NCBI GenBank assembly: GCA_049587755.1
Contig: JBAVEN010000010.1
Coordinates: 124,001-188,000 of the forward strand
From: Bog-375 sp049587755
GTDB taxonomy: Bacteria; Acidobacteriota; Terriglobia; Bryobacterales; Bryobacteraceae
Length of the DNA: 64,000 nt
Direction: 5' to 3'
Part shown: positions 23,702 through 32,713 of the stretch, one piece after another
Layout of the letters: the number at the start of each line of letters is the position of its first letter
Numbering within the stretch: position 1 is the stretch's first letter
Made by a program: the position numbers and the translations under genes
The notes under the pieces: model-generated
The model's database searches: none
What the model was told of the DNA's origin: nothing
The model's input: only the letters and a program-made list of their open reading frames with translations

Positions 23702-24496
23702 CTGATTCACTATACCAGCACTTACTCCGGCGCCGCGTTCCGCTGCCCGCATCGACCAGCCGGCTCTGCTCGCGCGGGACGTCCCGGCAACGGAGTGGTT
23801 ACAACGGGTACACCTCCGTGCCGAGAGGAGGCTCGCAGAATCGAGGACAGGACGCTGTGCGTGAATGGAACGCGCGGAACCACCCCCGGACACCCGAGGA
23901 GATTCGGCGTAAACCGGGGTGCTTTATGGGTCATTTGCAAACAAGAGGTAAATATGGTGCTAACTGAGTCTGCGGACAGCATATATGGGAGTTGATTCGG
24001 CGTGGAGGCATCTCGAAACCATTTTGCGCAAATTCCGTTTTTGTCCGGCCGTCGAGTGGCTCGCCAGCCGCAACCGTCCCTACACGCCTTTCAACATCTG
24101 ACAGGTAAGAAACCGGCCGCGATGCCAAGCCGCGACATAAAAGAATCCAAAACCTTGCCGCTTGTTTGAGTTCAATGGCGTCCATATGTTTTCTTCCTCG
24201 CGGGCACCTATCCGGACGCAGGGGAAGCTTCAGAGGCAACCGGTTCTTCGACGCCTTTGCGCCCTCAATTTACATTACATGCACTGACGCAAGGTCAACT
24301 CAGTTGTTCTCCAAAAAGCCTCCCGGCCGCACATCGTCCCTGCGGTCGAATTTGTCATGCGGGTCGCTCAGTCCACTCAGCGATTCAAATTCCATCCGCG
24401 TCCAAAATACTGGTATCATCGCTAGCAGATTCTTTTTGTTCATATTTCTGACCCGGTCCCAAACTGCGTTGTGCGGCGTTGCTCCGCACGCCATAG
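23702..24496. other. 795-base gap without a supportable gene
   Basis: This divergent intergenic region is less GC-rich than its neighbours. Short open frames on both strands show no recognisable domain. It should contain the promoters for the flanking glycosyltransferase genes, but I could not assign -35/-10 elements with confidence. Confidence 0.4.
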
Positions 24497-26083
24497 ATGA
24501 CTAGAGCTTGGCTTATCGTTCAGCGGGTGTTAATAGCCGGCCTCGCAATTGCGATTCTGGGCTGGCTGGTACACAGCGGACGCCTGGACTCGACGCAACT
24601 GTATGGGGCCGCTCGTCGATGGCGATGGCTCCTCGGAATCGGCGGCGTCTGCTGCGCCGGGCTTCTTTTGATGGCGGTGCGATGGGGCCCGCTGCTGACC
24701 AGCCTGGCCGGGCGGGCACGCGACGCGCAATCCGCTCCCTCCTTGGAAGGGCCATCCGTGGAACATGGGAAGACGACGGAGTGGCGCCCGCTGTGCGAGG
24801 ACGGCACGCACTCTCCCCTGGTCACGATCGTGACTCCCTCTTTCAATCAGGGGCGCTTCATTCGAGCGACTATTGAAAGTGTATTGAGCCAGGATTACCC
24901 GAACATCGAATATCTCATCATGGACGGCGGCTCGACCGATGAAACCGGGACGGTAGCGAAAGACTATGCCAGCCGCGTGACTTTCCTTTCCGAAAAGGAT
25001 CGCGGGCAGTCCCACGCCATCAACAAGGGCTTCCAACGGGCCAACGGACTCGTTGTGGCCTGGCTGAACTCGGACGACCTGCTGATGCCGGGCGCCGTTT
25101 CCACGGCGGTTCGGGTGTTTCGCGAGAAGCCGGCGACCGGCGCGGTCTATGGCGAGGGGTATTTGATCGATCTCGACGGCAACATCACCCGCCGTTTTCC
25201 TTGCACAGAGCCGCTCAATCTATGGAAGCTCGCCCACCTGTCCGACTACATCCTCCAGCAGACAGTCTTCTTCCGCCGTGACGTGATTCGCGAATTGGGC
25301 TACCTGGATGAGAGCTTACACTACACGATGGATTGGGACATCTTCATCAAGATAGCCGCGCGGTGGCCGTTGGAGTATGTACCGGAGTACATGGGGTGCC
25401 TGCGCGAATATCCGGAAGCGAAGTCCTCCGCGGGAGGCGTGCCGCGGATCCGGGAAATCGCCGCTGTCTTGCGCCGCCACACCGGGATGCGGCTTCCGCC
25501 GGGGGCCATCGTCTACGGGCTGGAAACGTACCATAAGATTTGGTGCGAGAAAATAGCCGCGTATACTCCTGGCTTTCTGAATCCCGTTTCCCGGCTGCTC
25601 CAAGCTGGCGTCACGGCTGCGGCCGGGCGGGTGATCGGGCAGACCATCCTGCACTCGCAGGGCCTGTATAGCGACGGCTGGGCGGCGCCCGTATTGCGCT
25701 ACATGCTACCCCAGGGGCGCGGACACCTCTCTATCGAGGGCACAGTGCCATACCGGTTTCGCCGCCTTCGCGGGCAGACGCTGACGATTGAATGCAACGG
25801 GAGAACTTTGGGGAGATTTCCTCTTCCCAGCGGCAAGTTCCGTCTTCAAGTGCAGGTGCCGGAACCATACCAGGGGCGAACGCTCAAATTGAGATTGCGC
25901 GCCCCGCGGTGGATGGTCCGTTCCCGCATTCCTTTATGGGGCGACAGGCGGCGTCTGGCCTATAAGCTGGCCGACATCCGGTGGAGCGAGCCCTTCTCCG
26001 CGGACTGTGCGGACCGGAAGCCTGCGTTCCAATCGCCTGGGGCGGCAGACCGGAACAGCGAGCGGCGCGGAGTAAACGAATGA
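24497..26083 (+). CDS. membrane-anchored family 2 glycosyltransferase (N-terminal LPG-synthase-like helices)
   Basis: Residues 1-70 form two hydrophobic helices (about 10-25 and 45-60) with RLDSTQLYGAARR between them and RWGPLL after, which looks like the first two helices of the lysylphosphatidylglycerol synthase/UPF0104 membrane family. A GT2 domain follows from about residue 107 (LVTIVTPSFNQGRFIRATIE, NSDD at 191-194, MDWDIFIKIAARW). The C-terminal 150 residues are beta-rich and may bind polymer. It is 528 residues. Its stop overlaps the start of the sulfotransferase gene (ATGA), so the two act together, probably on a sulfated surface glycan. Confidence 0.8.
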   Translation: MTRAWLIVQRVLIAGLAIAILGWLVHSGRLDSTQLYGAARRWRWLLGIGGVCCAGLLLMAVRWGPLLTSLAGRARDAQSAPSLEGPSVEHGKTTEWRPLCEDGTHSPLVTIVTPSFNQGRFIRATIESVLSQDYPNIEYLIMDGGSTDETGTVAKDYASRVTFLSEKDRGQSHAINKGFQRANGLVVAWLNSDDLLMPGAVSTAVRVFREKPATGAVYGEGYLIDLDGNITRRFPCTEPLNLWKLAHLSDYILQQTVFFRRDVIRELGYLDESLHYTMDWDIFIKIAARWPLEYVPEYMGCLREYPEAKSSAGGVPRIREIAAVLRRHTGMRLPPGAIVYGLETYHKIWCEKIAAYTPGFLNPVSRLLQAGVTAAAGRVIGQTILHSQGLYSDGWAAPVLRYMLPQGRGHLSIEGTVPYRFRRLRGQTLTIECNGRTLGRFPLPSGKFRLQVQVPEPYQGRTLKLRLRAPRWMVRSRIPLWGDRRRLAYKLADIRWSEPFSADCADRKPAFQSPGAADRNSERRGVNE

Positions 26084-27441
26084 GAATGGAACACCTCCTC
26101 GTGAACCGGCGCAAGGGTGAATTCCCTCTGGCCGGCGAAATATTCTCCTTCGCCGAGACGCTGATGTCGGGTGCCCTGCTCACGCGGGGCGAAGCTGCGC
26201 GAGCTTCGGCGCCGGCCACGGCTCATGCCATGAGCATCCTGCTCGCGGCGGCAGAGGGCGGGGGGCCGCCTGACCCTGCCCACGCTGAAATAGACCGGCT
26301 GCGGTCCAGAGCGGAAGGACGGGAGGAACGGCCCGCCGCTGTTCTCAAGCCCCGTGCAGCCGAATCGGTCGCTGGCGACGGTGAGAATCTGATCTTTGTG
26401 ATCTCGCAGCCTCGCGCGGGCTCGACGATGCTGCAGAAGGTCCTGAGCGCGCACCCCGAGATTCACACAGTTTCGGAGCCCTGGATCGCCCTGCACCCTC
26501 TCTTCGCCCTGCGGATGGCGGGCATCGCCGCCGATTACAATTCCGATTTGGCCCGCACGGCCATCCGGGAGTTTCTCGGGCGCCTCCCCGAGGGAGAAGA
26601 AGCGTATTGGGAAGGTGTGCGGCGGATGCTCACCCACCTGTACGGGCGGGCGCTCAGAGAAGCTGGGAAGCGCATATTCCTGGACAAAACGCCTCGCTAC
26701 TATTTCGTGATTCCGGAACTCCGGCACGTTTTCCCACGTGCCAGGTTCCTATTCCTGCTGCGGAACCCGCTGGCTGTGCTGGCCTCCATCGTGGATACCT
26801 GGGTCAGAACTGACAGCGCACTGGATCTCCGCAATTTCCGGCACGATTTGATGGCTGCGCCCGCCCTCCTGCTAGAGGGCATCCGCAGCTTCGGGCCAGC
26901 GGCGATCGTCGCCCGCTACGAGGAACTAACAGCGGAGCCAGAGAAGGCGGTTCGCCGCCTCTGCGGCGAAATTGGAATCGGGTCCTATCCCGAAATGATC
27001 GAATATGGCGCGGCCGCCGGCGGCGAGCAGTGGCAGTTTGGCGATCAAGGCACGGTGTATCGGGAAAACCGCCCCGTCGCGGGGTACGCGGAGCGCTGGC
27101 GTTCCGTCCTCAAACAGTCGCCGGCGTGGGAAGGGTGGGCGCGCTGTTATCTCGGGGCGCTGGGTCCGGATCTCGTCCGGGACCTGGGCTACGATTATGC
27201 TGGGCTGAGCGCCGATTTCTCCCCCTTACCCGCCAGTAGTGACTGGAAGGCCGTTACCCAGTCCGACGCGGAAGCACAAGGGCTGGTACAGGGCCAATTG
27301 GAACGCGCCGTCGCCATCATCCGCCAACAGGAACAGGCCCTTTTCGAATGCCAAGCACGGTTGCACCAGCTCGAATCTGAAACATTGCGCGACCATCTGC
27401 TGCGCCGCTTCCGCAGCAGACGACGATCGGTCCCGCACTAA
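26080..27441 (+). CDS. sulfotransferase family protein
   Basis: The ATG at 26080 overlaps the preceding stop, so I prefer it to an upstream start. The 453-residue chain has a 100-residue N-terminal segment of unknown role, then the PAPS-binding loop ISQPRAGSTMLQKVL (about 109-123), IFLDKTPRYYFVIPE, and the 3'-phosphate region FLFLLRNPLAVLASIVDTW. The C-terminal 60 residues form a predicted coiled coil (QLERAVAIIRQQEQAL...). It would transfer sulfate from PAPS to a sugar or other hydroxyl; coupling to the GT2 gene points to a glycan. Confidence 0.85.
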   Translation: MRMEHLLVNRRKGEFPLAGEIFSFAETLMSGALLTRGEAARASAPATAHAMSILLAAAEGGGPPDPAHAEIDRLRSRAEGREERPAAVLKPRAAESVAGDGENLIFVISQPRAGSTMLQKVLSAHPEIHTVSEPWIALHPLFALRMAGIAADYNSDLARTAIREFLGRLPEGEEAYWEGVRRMLTHLYGRALREAGKRIFLDKTPRYYFVIPELRHVFPRARFLFLLRNPLAVLASIVDTWVRTDSALDLRNFRHDLMAAPALLLEGIRSFGPAAIVARYEELTAEPEKAVRRLCGEIGIGSYPEMIEYGAAAGGEQWQFGDQGTVYRENRPVAGYAERWRSVLKQSPAWEGWARCYLGALGPDLVRDLGYDYAGLSADFSPLPASSDWKAVTQSDAEAQGLVQGQLERAVAIIRQQEQALFECQARLHQLESETLRDHLLRRFRSRRRSVPH

Positions 27442-27683
27442 CGGGAATCGGTCACCGAATCATTGTCGGCTACGGAACGCTGCGCTCTGCCTCCGTTGAA
27501 GAGGCCGGATGGATAACGTTGACGTGCGCGCACGCACACGGTTGTCCTGGGTATAGCAGGCAGGGCACTAAAAGGCCGCTAACAAAGATCAGTAGTGATT
27601 CCGTGGGCGCCGCCCACCAGTATTATGCTAGAGCGACTTTTGCTCCGATGGGAGGTCCCTGTTTGCACGGCGCTCTTTTTCTC

Positions 27684-28265
27684 ATGCTGAACAGTTCCGC
27701 TGCGGCGGTAGCGGCGTTGTTGCCGGCTTTGCTGGTCGGCTCGGCGGCGCTGTGGTCGGTGTTCCTCTACAACAGCCTGGTGCTGGCGCGCAACCGCACC
27801 CGCGAGGCCTGGTCGGGAATCGACGTCCAGTTGAAACGCCGTTCGAGCCTGATTCCCAACCTGGTGGAGACGGTTCGCGGCTACGCCACGCACGAACACG
27901 CCGTCTTCGCCGAGGTTGCCGAGGCGCGCGGCTCCCTGGCCAAAGCCTCAGGGCCGGCCGCAATGGCGGCTGCCGACCAGACGCTCACTTCGGCGCTCGG
28001 CCGCCTGATGGCGGTGGCGGAAAGCTATCCGCAGCTCCAGGCCGCCGGTTCGTTTCAGCAACTCCAGCGGGATCTCACCGACACCGAAGAAAAGGTCGCC
28101 TACGCCCGCCAGTTTTACAATCAGAACGTACTCGATTACAACACGCGCATTCAGACCTTCCCCGGCAACCTTTTTGCCGATTGGTTTCGCTTTCTTCCAG
28201 TGGATTTCTTCAATACCGAAGATCCGGCCAAGCAGGATGTAAAGGTCAACTTCACCACCGCCTGA
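27684..28265 (+). CDS. LemA family protein
   Basis: I use the ATG at 27684, directly before the membrane helix (AAVAALLPALLVGSAALWSV); an upstream ATG at 27648 is possible. The 193-residue product shows the LemA signature: YNSLVLARNRTREAWSGIDV, QLKRRSSLIPNLVETVRGYA, AVAESYPQLQAAGSF, QQLQRDLTDTEEKVAYARQF and FYNQNVLDYNTRIQTFPGN. LemA proteins sit in the membrane with helices outside it and often pair with M48 proteases or TPM proteins, as here: the protease gene starts 2 bases after the stop. Confidence 0.9.
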   Translation: MLNSSAAAVAALLPALLVGSAALWSVFLYNSLVLARNRTREAWSGIDVQLKRRSSLIPNLVETVRGYATHEHAVFAEVAEARGSLAKASGPAAMAAADQTLTSALGRLMAVAESYPQLQAAGSFQQLQRDLTDTEEKVAYARQFYNQNVLDYNTRIQTFPGNLFADWFRFLPVDFFNTEDPAKQDVKVNFTTA

Positions 28266-28266
28266 C

Positions 28267-29966
28267 ATGACTTCCCCCGTTGCCATCGGCCAGCCGGTGC
28301 TGGTGTACACCCGTATCGCGCAAAACCGGCGCAAGACGCTGCTGCTGGTGGCGCTCTCTGTTGTTGCGCTGGTGCCGTTCGTCGTCGGCATCAGCTATCT
28401 GGTTTCGTTCGGCATCGTGCGCCAGGTGAGCCCGTCGCCGAAAGCCACGCGTGCGCGCATCGACCGCGAAGAAGCGTACCTCGATCAGATCCGTCCGCAG
28501 ATTCCCGCCGGCCAGCGGGAGGAGTTTGAAGCTCGTTTCGAGAGCCGCATTCGCCGGCAGCGCGCCGAGCTGGCCCAGCGGGAAGCGGAGGATCCCGCGC
28601 TGCTTCTGAAGCTGATGCTGGTCATCGGCGCGGCGGTGGCGGCCGCGCTGGGCTTGCTTTTTTGGGGCATCGCCAGATCTCCCACCGCGAAACTGCTGGT
28701 GGAGGCCGGAGCGCAGCCCGCGGGAAGCGGCGAAGCCGAAGCGGCGCGCCTGCTCGAGAACCTCGCCATCGGCGCCGGCCTTCCCACGCCCAAGCTCTAC
28801 GTGATCGAAGCCAGCACACCCAACGCGTTCGCTGCCGGCATGCACCCGGACCACGCCGTGGTGGCGGTGACGCGCGGCGCGCTGAATCTGTTGGACCAGC
28901 GCGAGCTCGAAGGCGTCCTTGCCCACGAGCTTTCCCACATCGGTAATCACGACATCCGGCTGAACGCCATCGCCGCCTCCGTGGCCCTGTTCCTGCGCCT
29001 CCCCTACCTCCTCTTCCGGCGGCAAATGTCGTCCGGCTGGAGCGGACCGTACGGCAGCGTGCGGCGCACCTCGGCCTGCTGGACCTGGCAGCATCGCCGG
29101 TGGGCCTCTACATCCTGGTGGTGGCACCCGTGGTGGGGGCACTGGTGCGCGCGGCCATCTCGCGCGAGCGCGAGTTTCTGGCCGATGCCGATGGCGCTTT
29201 GCTGACCCGTTTTCCCGAAGGCTTGATGCGCGCCCTGGCCAAGATTGGCGGCTCTGGCTCCGCCCTGCCCAATTCCAATCCGGCGTTCTCCCATTTCTAC
29301 TTCGCCAACCCGGCGGTCGCGGCCCGAAGCTGGTTCACCAGCAGCCTGCTGGCCACCCACCCGCCGCTCGAAGAGCGCATCCAGCGGCTGATGGCGCTGG
29401 AGGGTGCGACCGCCCTGCCCGCGCTCGAAGCGGCAGTTCAGCAAGGCAGGCGCTATGCGCATGACCATCCGGCCGTCGATCCGCTCGATGACACGCCGGG
29501 CCGCACCGCGCCGGACGAGCTGGCCGCCCTCAACCAGGGCAACCCGATGGGCCGCGTCTTTCGCGTGATCGCTTCAGAGCCGGTGCCCGTCTACGATGAC
29601 ATCCGCCCCGGCGTCCCGCCGATGGTCACCGCCCGCATCCAACCCGGCGCGTTGATCGTGGCCTTCGACGATCCCGGCAAAATGCGCCAGGTGAATACCG
29701 CCGACCAGACGTTCGGCTACATCGCGCACTTGGTGAAACTGGTCCCGCTCGAAAATGTGATTCCAGCCGAAATCTACGACCCCAAGACCCGCGCCGCGGT
29801 AGAGGCGAAACTGCCGCCGCTCGATGCGGTCGCCGTCCGCGCCACGCCGCAAGCCGTGGCGCCCAGCTCGAGCGCCCTCACCACCACGCAGATCTTCATC
29901 GCCGCCGCCGTTTTCGTGTTCGTGGTGGTGGCTATGCTGGTGGTGCTGGCGAAGTTCGCCGGGTAG
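28267..29966 (+). pseudogene. M48 family membrane metalloprotease, frameshifted
   Basis: The first frame (28267 on) has two membrane helices, the M48 zinc motif HELSH (residues 220-224) in LEGVLAHELSHIGNHDIRLN, and ends out of frame after about 29040. The second frame resumes as ERTVRQRAAHLGLLDLAASP, then a membrane helix, then ISREREFLADADGALLTR with the third zinc ligand (Glu), and continues to 29966 with an SH3-like segment and a C-terminal helix. Joined, the chain is about 566 residues, so one base is missing or extra near 29020-29045. Genome decay and sequencing error are both possible. It pairs with LemA. Confidence 0.8.
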
Positions 29967-30198
29967 AACCACCACGGTTCGGGCAGAGGCTGCCAGCCGG
30001 GCGAATCCTGCCAAAGCACTGCCTTCTTCCTCCTTCGCGCCACTTGGATCGCCGGCGAGGCGAAGTGCGGGTCCGATCGAATCGCCCCCTTGCACCTGCG
30101 GTGGTCAGCGGCTTTGCCTCCGCAACAGCTACGATAATGGGGGTGCGCGCACCCGGATCCCGAGGCGGGTCCGGAGCTGCGCCGGTTGAACAGGCACC

Positions 30199-30777
30199 AT
30201 GGTTAAGAACGTCGCGCCGATTCTGGCATTCAGGACCAGCAAGAGCTGGGAAGACTGGCTCCGGAAGAACCATAGCCGATCGGCCGGCGTTTGGCTGCGT
30301 TTGGCAAAGAGCGCATCGGGCGTTCGATCGGTCACTTATGGCGAGGCGCTGGAGGCAGCCCTCTGTTACGGGTGGATCGACGGGCAGAAAAAAAGCGAAA
30401 GTGAAAACGCCTGGTTGCAAAGATTCATACTGCGTAAGGAACGCAGCGTCTGGTCGAAGGTGAATCGGCGGAAAGCGCTGGCGCTGATTGAGTCCGGCCG
30501 CATGCAGCCGGCTGGCCTGCGGGCAATTGAGCGGGCCAAGGCGAATGGGCATTGGGAGGCGGCTTACGATTCGCCCCGCACTGCCACAGTACCGGCGGAC
30601 CTGCAGGCTGCGCTCGATGCGAGCCCACGGGCCAAAGCCTTTTTCGTGACGCTAAACTCGCAGAACCGGTACGCGGTGCTATATCGGATTCAAACCGCCC
30701 GCAAGGCCGAAACCCGCAGCAAACGGATCGCGCAGTTCGTTGCCATGCTCGGCCGGCACGAAAAACTTCATCCCTAG
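30199..30777 (+). CDS. YdeI/OmpD-associated family protein
   Basis: The 192-residue product follows the family from end to end: FRTSKSWEDWLRKNHSRSAG, VWLRLAKSASGVRSVTYGEA, LEAALCYGWIDGQKKSESEN, RFILRKERSVWSKVNRRKAL, RMQPAGLRAIERAKANGHWE, and the C-terminal FFVTLNSQNRYAVLYRIQTA. Members are small cytosolic proteins of uncertain role; one is linked to resistance against cationic peptides. It is followed convergently by the GNAT gene. Confidence 0.85.
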   Translation: MVKNVAPILAFRTSKSWEDWLRKNHSRSAGVWLRLAKSASGVRSVTYGEALEAALCYGWIDGQKKSESENAWLQRFILRKERSVWSKVNRRKALALIESGRMQPAGLRAIERAKANGHWEAAYDSPRTATVPADLQAALDASPRAKAFFVTLNSQNRYAVLYRIQTARKAETRSKRIAQFVAMLGRHEKLHP

Positions 30778-30820
30778 TGGGCGCATCTGGGCATACGGCA
30801 GTTCGCCGGCCGCGGATCAG

Positions 30821-31474
30821 TCAGGCCGGACCCGCGAGGCGACCCAGCCGCCGCTTCACATCCGGCCACTCAGCCGCCACAATCGAATAGCGCACCGAGT
30901 CGCGCGCGATGTGGTCGGCGGCCATCCGATGCGCGCGGAGAATCCCTTCGAACTTGCCGCCGATTCTTTCCAGCGCCGCGCGCGAACGGGTGTTACGCGC
31001 GTCGGTGTGAAAGCAGACCCGGAGCACCTGCCAGGTTTCGAAGGCGTGCGTCAGCATGAGCAGCTTGGCCTCGGTGTTGGCTGCCGTCCGGATCGCCGGC
31101 CGGGTCAGCCAGGTGTAGCCGATCTCGCAGGCGTCGGGGAAGTCGCGGCCGTGCCGCAGGTGCCCCTCCGGCCACGCCCATCGCTCCAGGTTCCAGAAGC
31201 GCGTCGACCCTATCACGGCGCCGTCATCCACGCGGACGATCGCGAACGGCACCGAACTGCCCGCGTCGCGCCAGGCCAGAGCGGTGTCAACGTAGCCGGC
31301 GGCCGCGGCCTTGCCCTGCGGCACCGGACTCCACCGGTAGAGGGGAGGGTCCACTGCGGCCGCCGCCGCCAAGCCGTCAACGTGGCCGTGGTGAAGCGGT
31401 TCAAGACGAATATGCCTTCCTGGTAGCACAAGATCCTCGGTTTGCACGACTCTCAGTATCGAAGAAGTCCCCAC
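30821..31474 (-). CDS. GNAT family N-acetyltransferase (RimJ/RimL-like)
   Basis: The 217-residue product starts with LPGRHIRLEPLHHGHVDGL, a RimJ/RimL N-terminus, then FAIVRVDDGAVIGSTRFWNL, EIGYTWLTRPAIRTAANTEA (acetyl-CoA region), LLMLTHAFETWQVLRVCFHT and RNTRSRAALERIGGKFEGIL. This subgroup acetylates protein N-termini or small amines; the substrate cannot be told from sequence. No operon partner. Confidence 0.9.
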   Translation of the reverse strand: MGTSSILRVVQTEDLVLPGRHIRLEPLHHGHVDGLAAAAAVDPPLYRWSPVPQGKAAAAGYVDTALAWRDAGSSVPFAIVRVDDGAVIGSTRFWNLERWAWPEGHLRHGRDFPDACEIGYTWLTRPAIRTAANTEAKLLMLTHAFETWQVLRVCFHTDARNTRSRAALERIGGKFEGILRAHRMAADHIARDSVRYSIVAAEWPDVKRRLGRLAGPA

Positions 31475-31601
31475 GCTGCCGCAATGAACGCGCTTCGGAG
31501 CCGCGACCGTCAGAGAGCGGTCGGTACAGCGATTTCTTGAGGAGCACTTGCCACTAGATACGTGGCACGCTACGCAAATCGCATTGCCCTGCCGCCCGCG
31601 C

Positions 31602-32135
31602 TTACCGGTAATCCTTGTCGTCCAACTTGCTCAAATCCAGATCGTCGGCCAGCACGCCCACGGTCACAATCGCAAACGTGAAGACCTTGGTGCCCGGCTC
31701 CAGATGGCCGCCCAAAGCCCCCTGCGGCGTCGCCAGCGTGATGTGCGGGTGCAGGCGGCCGTTCATGATGTAGCCGTTCATGCCGATCAGATCAGCGGGC
31801 CCGTCCTTCATCTGCTCGAACATGATCTTGGACGGAAACGTACCGTTGACCACCTGGTGTATCTGGTAGCCGGTTACCGATCCGGCTGCGGCCAGGATCA
31901 CGCCGTTTCGTACGTGGTTCTGCTTCACTATCTGCTCCAGCCCGGCCAATAGGTCAGCCTGGTATTTGAAACGGAAGATGAGGATGCGTTCAAACTTGCC
32001 GGCATCCAGGGAATAAACGTCGGGCACTTTGGGATCGTTCGGTCTGGCATCGCCCGGCGAATGGTTGGTCACCACGCGGGTCTGCTGCGCGCCGCCGAGC
32101 GCGACGAAAGCGAGAAGCAGGAGGATTGTTCGCAT
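31602..32135 (-). CDS. exported PPC/DUF296 domain protein
   Basis: The ATG at 32135 begins a signal peptide (MRTILLLLAFVALGGAQ); the 177-residue product then holds a PPC-type domain: RILIFRFKYQADLLAGLEQI, NGVILAAAGSVTGYQIHQVV, and HPHITLATPQGALGGHLEPG with the conserved His/Gly pattern of this family. PPC domains are best known from plant AT-hook proteins and cytosolic bacterial homologues; export of one is unusual. The His-rich HPHITLA motif may bind metal. Confidence 0.75.
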   Translation of the reverse strand: MRTILLLLAFVALGGAQQTRVVTNHSPGDARPNDPKVPDVYSLDAGKFERILIFRFKYQADLLAGLEQIVKQNHVRNGVILAAAGSVTGYQIHQVVNGTFPSKIMFEQMKDGPADLIGMNGYIMNGRLHPHITLATPQGALGGHLEPGTKVFTFAIVTVGVLADDLDLSKLDDKDYR

Positions 32136-32169
32136 GGAGACAGCATAGCTGGAATGAGCGTGCAAGCCT

Positions 32170-32583
32170 ATGGCTGCCTCCGGCCAGCGGCATGCTCAAC
32201 GCAAACCACGGGCCGGTGTAGTCACGCCTGATCGCCGATTCGCAAGCCTAGCATTTCCAGGCCGTTATCGGGCGGCGCCGGACGGGCATGGCGCTGCGTT
32301 CGCGTATCATGCGGACGTGGAGAGGAATACCAGAACCGACCGCGCCACGGCCGTCGTGGCTGCCGCCGCTCACGAGTTCAATGACGAATTGACCGTGATT
32401 CTGAACGCCGTCGCCGAATCGTTGGATGCGCTGCCGCCGGCACACCCCCTTTATCCCGGTCTCATCGATGCCCAATGCGCCGCCCATCGTTGCGCGCTGA
32501 GAGCGGAGGGGATGCTCGGGTTCAGCGCGCGGCGCGGGCTTCGTCCCGCGCCGTCCTGTGTGGAGGCTCTGCTCTGGCCATGA
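32170..32583 (+). pseudogene. histidine-kinase dimerisation-domain remnant
   Basis: Residues about 60-125 read AAAAHEFNDELTVILNAVAE, LDALPPAHPLYPGLIDAQCA and AAHRCALRAEGMLGFSARRG, the HisKA segment of hybrid kinases (AHDFNNLLTVIL..., then ...LLAFSRRQ) with the phospho-His kept in AHEFND. No ATPase domain follows: the frame ends at 32583. The first 50 residues look non-homologous. It cannot be a kinase on its own. Confidence 0.5.
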
Positions 32584-32713
32584 CAGAGCGTGCGATCGGT
32601 CCGCTTCGTTTGAAGCTGCGCCGGGAAAACGATCGTTCCCACGGGGTGTCGGACCGGGGAGCCGGCGCGGACGCGTGAGGAAAATCGGCCACCTTGTAAG
32701 AAGTTAGTCGGAC

